Source of the DNA: Leptospiraceae bacterium
GTDB taxonomy: Bacteria > Spirochaetota > Leptospiria > Turneriellales > Turneriellaceae
NCBI GenBank assembly: GCA_016788945.1
Contig: JAEUSA010000385.1
Location: 1-8,585, forward strand
Direction of reading: 5' to 3'
DNA length: 8,585 nt
Positions 5,381 to 8,585 of the stretch are shown one piece after another. Every line of letters starts with the position of its first letter. Positions within the stretch are counted from its first letter, which is position 1. Position numbers and translations under genes: made by a program. Below the pieces are notes generated by a model. It searched no databases. It saw only the letters and a list, made by a program, of their open reading frames with translations, and had not been told where the DNA came from.

Positions 5381-6253
5381 TCACGATTTCTGCACCGCGC
5401 CGGCAAACTGCAGAATCGCCCCGGCGATACCGGCTATTTTCTCGGCATTTCTGCGGTGAGTCAGAAAAAACCTCCGGCGGCGCGTCAGTTGGGGCAGCCG
5501 CAGAGCCGCTAAACCGGGAGTAAGCGACAGGTCTGAGATGAATCCGACACCGAGGCCTGCCTCGAGGCACTGCACTGCCCCTGCCACGCTGCGCAGCTCC
5601 ATACTGATGCGCGGTTGAAAGCGCTTCTCAGTCTCGGCAAAAATGCCGTCGCTGATCTTACGTATCGCCGAACCCGGGTGAAAAAGAATCCACTCACGTG
5701 TGCGCAATTTTTCCCAATCGACCCGACGCTGAGAGAGCGGATCATCCGCACTGACGACGGGCAGAATTTCATCTTCGATCAGATACCGATTGGTAAACGT
5801 GTTTTCCGACAGTGGCTCGGGCGCGAGCGCAAAGTCGACGCTGCCATCGCGCAGCGCAGCGCGGATTTCGGTGAGGTTACTCTCAATGACGCGAAACCGC
5901 GTGTCGGGAAATTTGCGCATGAGATTCACTAACAGTTGCGGGACAAAATGCTCCGCGAGGGTTTCGCCGACGGCAAATGAAACCTGCACGGGATTACCAC
6001 CGCGCCGTAATTCGGCTTCGAGATCAGCACAACTTTCGAGAATTGCCGCCGCCTTGCCGGCAAATATTTCACCCGCCTCGGTCAGTGCCATGCCCCGGCG
6101 CGAGCGCTCGAACAGGCTTACCTTCAGCTCGCGTTCGAGCAGCGCAATCTGCTGTGACAGCGCGGGCTGTGTCAGACCGAGGTTTTCGGCGGCGAGCGAG
6201 ATGCTGCCGGTGCGCCGGATTTCGATGAAGTATTTGAGCTGGCGGATTTCCAT
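5381..6253 (-). CDS. LysR-family transcriptional regulator, probable regulator of leuCD
   Basis: This is a 290-residue LysR-type regulator of normal length. Residues 1-60 are the winged helix-turn-helix: MEIRQLKYFIEI, SISLAAENLGLTQPALSQQI (18-36) and LLERELKVSLFERSRRGMALTEAG (38-61). A linker helix to about 85 and a periplasmic-binding-protein-like effector domain follow (about 90-285), including a VDFALAPEP strand and a GLGVGFISD segment typical of the family. It is divergent from leuC with 106 bp between the starts, the classic LysR arrangement. That gap holds a perfect inverted repeat of T-N11-A form. I infer that it controls leuCD and, since the site lies 31-53 bp before its own ATG, also itself; the effector could be a leucine-pathway intermediate. 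The ATG has no obvious ribosome binding site, and TAAATA six bases upstream resembles a poor -10. The gene ends 59 bp before the DksA-like gene. Confidence 0.93.
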   Translation of the reverse strand: MEIRQLKYFIEIRRTGSISLAAENLGLTQPALSQQIALLERELKVSLFERSRRGMALTEAGEIFAGKAAAILESCADLEAELRRGGNPVQVSFAVGETLAEHFVPQLLVNLMRKFPDTRFRVIESNLTEIRAALRDGSVDFALAPEPLSENTFTNRYLIEDEILPVVSADDPLSQRRVDWEKLRTREWILFHPGSAIRKISDGIFAETEKRFQPRISMELRSVAGAVQCLEAGLGVGFISDLSLTPGLAALRLPQLTRRRRFFLTHRRNAEKIAGIAGAILQFAGAVQKS

Positions 6254-6283
6254 ATGGTTTATTTAGACCTGAGACCGCACGCC

Positions 6284-6306
6284 ATATATAAGGTAAACTT
6301 ATATAT
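6284..6306. promoter_or_regulatory. Putative LysR-type operator (T-N11-A inverted repeat)
   Basis: ATATATAAG (6284-6292) and CTTATATAT (6298-6306) are perfect 9-bp inverted arms around a 5-base spacer. T6289 and A6301 are separated by 11 bases, the T-N11-A signature of LysR-family sites. The centre (6295) is 65 bp before the predicted leuC transcription start (about 6360), the usual activator position. The surrounding DNA is AT-rich, so some symmetry could arise by chance. Confidence 0.65.
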
Positions 6307-6324
6307 AATATTTCAATTATTTAT

Positions 6325-6359
6325 TTGACTTATGGAAAAAATGTGTTATGTTACTGATT
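6325..6359 (+). promoter_or_regulatory. leuCD promoter, predicted leaderless start
   Basis: TTGACT (6325-6330), a 16-bp spacer, and TATGTT (6347-6352) preceded by TG one base upstream (6344-6345) make an extended -10 promoter. Seven bases later comes the leuC ATG at 6360. Transcription should start at or one base before the A. No ribosome binding site lies before the ATG. Confidence 0.6.
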
Positions 6360-7793
6360 ATGGCAAAGACACTTTTCGAAAAAGTCTGGGATGCACACGT
6401 GGTCGACATCTGGTCACACCCGAATGCTCCCAAAAAAGAAGAAAACAAAAACCTGATCTATATCGATCTGCACCTCGTGCACGAAGTGACATCGCCGCAG
6501 GCATTCGACGGCCTGCGGTTAAATAAACGCAAAGTCCGCCGGCCAGACCGCACGTTTGCGACGATGGACCATAACGTGCCCACCAAAGACCGCGATAAAC
6601 CGGTCAAAGATCCGATCAGCGCAAAACAGATGGAATACCTCAAGCGCAACTGCGATGAATTCGGCGTCCCCTGCTTTGATCTCAAGAGCTATAACCAGGG
6701 TGTGGTCCACGTTATCGGCCCAGAACTTGGCCTGACGTTGCCGGGCAAAACCGTGGTGTGCGGCGACTCGCATACCTCAACGCATGGCGCGTTCGGTGCA
6801 TTGGCGTTCGGTATCGGCACTTCAGAAGTCGAGCATGTGCTCGCGACGCAGTGTCTCGTGCAGGCCAAGGCCAAAACGATGCGCGTCAATTTTAAGGGTA
6901 AGCTCAACGCAGGTGTCTACGCAAAAGACATGGTTTTAGCCTTAATCGGCAAAATCGGCACTGCAGGTGCCACCGGCTTCGTTCTCGAATATGCCGGCGA
7001 GGCGATCGAAAATCTGTCGATGGAAGGCCGCATGACTATTTGCAATATGTCGATCGAAGCCGGCGCGCGGGCGGGCATGATCGCACCCGACGAAAAAACC
7101 TTTGCATACCTCAAAGACCGCGAGCATGCACCCAAGGGCGAAGCCTGGGATAAAGCGGTCGCATACTGGAAAACGCTCAAAACCGATGCAGGTGCCGCGT
7201 TCGACGCCGAGATTGAAATAGATTGCAATAAACTTGCACCGCAGGTTACCTGGGGTACGTCCCCCGGCATGGTGACCGATGTCACCGCAGCCGTACCACG
7301 CCTCGCTGATGCGAAAGATGACGTGGAGCGCGTCGGCTTCAAAAAGGCGATGGAGTACATGGATTTTAGCGAAGGTACTGCGATCGAAAACATCAAACTC
7401 GACAAAGTTTTCATCGGTTCATGCACCAACTCGCGCATCGAAGACCTGCGCGAGGCGGCCAAGGTCATCAAGAACCGTAAGGTGGCCTCTTCGATCAAGC
7501 TGGCGATGGTCGTGCCCGGCAGCCACCGCGTCAAAGACCAGGCCGAGGCCGAGGGCCTGCATAAGGTGTTTACTGCGGCAGGTTTCGAGTGGCGTGAACC
7601 CGGCTGCTCGATGTGCCTCGCCATGAACGACGACGTGCTCGAGCCGGGCGAACGCTGCGCCTCGACGTCAAACCGCAACTTCGAAGGCCGTCAGGGCAAA
7701 GGCGGCCGCACCTACCTCGTGTCGCCCGCCATGGCCGCGCTGGCGGCAATCCACGGTCATTTTGTTGATGCACGCACCGAGGTCGCTACATGA
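6360..7793 (+). CDS. leuC: 3-isopropylmalate dehydratase, large subunit (LeuC)
   Basis: LeuC with LeuD converts 2-isopropylmalate to 3-isopropylmalate in leucine synthesis, using a [4Fe-4S] cluster in the cytoplasm. The 477-residue product is full length. Landmarks are [68 protein letters not shown], the cluster ligand C355 in [11 protein letters not shown], the ligand pair C416 and C419 in [10 protein letters not shown], and the C-terminal [19 protein letters not shown]. Compared with the usual sequence there is a slightly longer charged loop near residues 14-27 ([13 protein letters not shown]). I place the start at 6360 ([15 protein letters not shown]), the family's usual N-terminus; an in-frame ATG at 6348 would sit inside the -10 element. 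LeuD follows after 33 bp. leuA and leuB are not in the window. Regulation by the divergent LysR protein is likely. Confidence 0.98.
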   Translation: MAKTLFEKVWDAHVVDIWSHPNAPKKEENKNLIYIDLHLVHEVTSPQAFDGLRLNKRKVRRPDRTFATMDHNVPTKDRDKPVKDPISAKQMEYLKRNCDEFGVPCFDLKSYNQGVVHVIGPELGLTLPGKTVVCGDSHTSTHGAFGALAFGIGTSEVEHVLATQCLVQAKAKTMRVNFKGKLNAGVYAKDMVLALIGKIGTAGATGFVLEYAGEAIENLSMEGRMTICNMSIEAGARAGMIAPDEKTFAYLKDREHAPKGEAWDKAVAYWKTLKTDAGAAFDAEIEIDCNKLAPQVTWGTSPGMVTDVTAAVPRLADAKDDVERVGFKKAMEYMDFSEGTAIENIKLDKVFIGSCTNSRIEDLREAAKVIKNRKVASSIKLAMVVPGSHRVKDQAEAEGLHKVFTAAGFEWREPGCSMCLAMNDDVLEPGERCASTSNRNFEGRQGKGGRTYLVSPAMAALAAIHGHFVDARTEVAT

Positions 7794-7826
7794 CCTCTGC
7801 GCGCGCGAGAATATGAGGAGAATCAA

Positions 7827-8429
7827 ATGGAAAAATTTAAAACGGTAAAATCCACCGCCTGCCCGCTCGACATGCCCAATGTCGATACCGATCAGATCAT
7901 CCCGAAAAATTTTCTGAAGCGCGTCGAACGCACCGGTTTTGGTCAGTTTCTGTTCAATGACTGGCGCTTTAACGACGATGGTACAGAAAACAAGACATTC
8001 GTGCTGAACAAACCTGAACACAAGGGTTCGCGCATTCTGCTCGCGCGTGATAATTTCGGCTGCGGATCGTCTCGCGAACACGCGCCGTGGGCGCTTCTCG
8101 ATTATGGCTTTCAGGTGATCATCGCACCGTCTTTTGCCGACATCTTCTACAACAACTGTTTCCAAAACGGCATTCTGCCGATCGCGCTTTCTGCAGGCGA
8201 AGTCGAAGAGCTGTTTCAGGCGGTGGCGAAAGACGCCAAAGCTGAATTTACGGTGGATCTCGAAAGCAAAACAATCGCGGTCGCCGGTAAAAAGACGGCA
8301 TTTTCCATCGCCGAACCTCTGCGCCAAAAGCTGCTGCAGGGTTTAGACGACATCGGCTGGACTCTGCAGTTTGATCAGGAGATTGCTGCGTACGAAAAAA
8401 CTTTTGTCGCCGGAATAAAGGCCGGCTAA
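7827..8429 (+). CDS. leuD: 3-isopropylmalate dehydratase, small subunit (LeuD)
   Basis: LeuD is the small (swivel-domain) partner of LeuC and completes the active site of isopropylmalate isomerase. This 200-residue protein is the long, bacterial LeuD type. It carries NVDTDQIIPKNFLK (18-31), NDWRF, and the substrate-binding signature FGCGSSREHAPWAL (77-90), followed by IIAPSFADIFYNNCFQNGILPI (98-119). The start is supported by GAGGAG at 7815-7820, six bases upstream. leuD therefore uses a classical ribosome binding site whereas leuC does not, as expected for an internal gene of an operon. The gene converges with the outer-membrane-type gene on the other strand; only 9 bp separate the stop codons. 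Confidence 0.97.
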   Translation: MEKFKTVKSTACPLDMPNVDTDQIIPKNFLKRVERTGFGQFLFNDWRFNDDGTENKTFVLNKPEHKGSRILLARDNFGCGSSREHAPWALLDYGFQVIIAPSFADIFYNNCFQNGILPIALSAGEVEELFQAVAKDAKAEFTVDLESKTIAVAGKKTAFSIAEPLRQKLLQGLDDIGWTLQFDQEIAAYEKTFVAGIKAG

Positions 8430-8439
8430 ACCCGCCTTT
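8417..8439. terminator. Weak bidirectional hairpin between leuD and the convergent gene
   Basis: AAAGGC (8417-8422) pairs with GCCTTT (8434-8439). After one C-C mismatch, GG (8424-8425) pairs with CC (8431-8432) around a CTAAA loop. The leuD stop (8427-8429) is in the loop and the opposite gene's stop begins at 8441. The T runs are only three bases long, so termination is plausible but weak. Confidence 0.4.
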
Positions 8440-8585
8440 CAGAAGCGTACAACAGAAGCGAGCGTCGCGCTGATAAACATCGCGGGGCTCGCGGGGTCTA
8501 CAACGTACTGCGAGTGCACGTTAAGGGCAAAACCCCAGCGCGGCGAAACCATCAGGCTCGCAATCATACCGCCGCCGAGCGAAGG
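8439..8585 (-). CDS. C-terminal 48 residues of a probable outer-membrane beta-barrel protein (partial)
   Basis: The minus strand is open from the window edge at 8585 to a TGA at 8441-8439, giving 48 residues. The sequence has alternating hydrophobic/polar strand character: LGGGMIASLMVSPRWGFAL, then NVHSQYVVDP, a turn, and MFISATLASVVRF. The last residue is Phe with hydrophobic residues at alternating positions before it, the signature recognised by the BAM insertion machinery for outer-membrane proteins. The N-terminal part lies outside the window, so family and function cannot be given; a porin-like or OmpA-like barrel is the best guess. It converges on leuD with 9 bp between stops. No start codon is expected inside this fragment. 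Confidence 0.65.
   Translation of the reverse strand, partial: PSLGGGMIASLMVSPRWGFALNVHSQYVVDPASPAMFISATLASVVRF

Noticed and set aside
6917..7678. A 253-codon open frame on the minus strand opposite leuC
   Set aside because: It lies entirely antisense to a highly conserved gene, and its sequence shows only the low-complexity Ser/Ala/Thr pattern expected from the codon bias of leuC.
7668..8327. A 219-codon open frame on the minus strand opposite leuD and the end of leuC
   Set aside because: It is antisense to two well-supported genes, has no recognisable domain and no ribosome binding site, so it is a shadow frame.

Overview
The window looks like chromosomal DNA from a free-living, moderately GC-rich Gram-negative bacterium. 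The last 147 bases encode an outer-membrane-type C-terminus ending in Phe, and the genes are housekeeping and biosynthetic. I see no phage, transposon, tRNA, rRNA or CRISPR. The gene style (long LeuC and LeuD, a short endonuclease-type MutL, a glycine-rich RRM protein, several genes without Shine-Dalgarno sites) made me think of a Leptospirales-like spirochaete such as Turneriella. That is an impression only and was not tested.

Layout: (1) 160-669 (+) encodes an unrecognised protein with three membrane segments. (2) 741-1373 (+) encodes a RibD C-terminal-domain reductase whose true start is unclear. It runs tail-to-tail into (3) mutL, 1364-3085 (-). (4) Upstream of mutL is an RRM/RGG RNA-binding protein, 3158-3553 (-), whose strong terminator abuts the mutL start. 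(5) An intergenic stretch of almost 300 bp with no confident gene precedes (6) a small exported lysine-rich protein, 3854-4105 (+), which is followed by a UUCG-loop terminator. (7) A leftward cluster follows: lysR (5381-6253), a DksA/TraR-family gene (4917-5321), and a divergent protein with the Fe-S cysteine pattern of family-4-type uracil-DNA glycosylases (4182-4916). (8) leuC and leuD (6360-8429, +) are divergent from lysR. (9) The 3' end of an outer-membrane-like gene (8439-8585, -) converges on leuD.

How the parts may work together: LeuC and LeuD form isopropylmalate isomerase, the second step of leucine synthesis. The lysR-leuC intergenic region holds a perfect 9-bp inverted repeat with T-N11-A geometry. 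It is centred about 65 bp before the predicted leuC transcription start, where LysR-type activators normally bind, so lysR is probably the local leuCD regulator. The DksA-like protein lacks three of the four zinc-finger cysteines, in the pattern C-X2-T-X17-T-X2-A remembered for zinc-independent DksA2. It abuts, and probably is coupled to, the UDG-like gene.

Three genes (160, the DksA-like gene and leuC) share a promoter arrangement that places the transcription start at or next to the A of ATG, with no Shine-Dalgarno site, so leaderless mRNAs are likely. Both convergent gene pairs end inside small hairpins that contain both stop codons. I did not identify a clearly new multi-gene system. The best candidates for new biology are the DksA-like/UDG-like pair, the leaderless-promoter pattern and the terminator placed against mutL.
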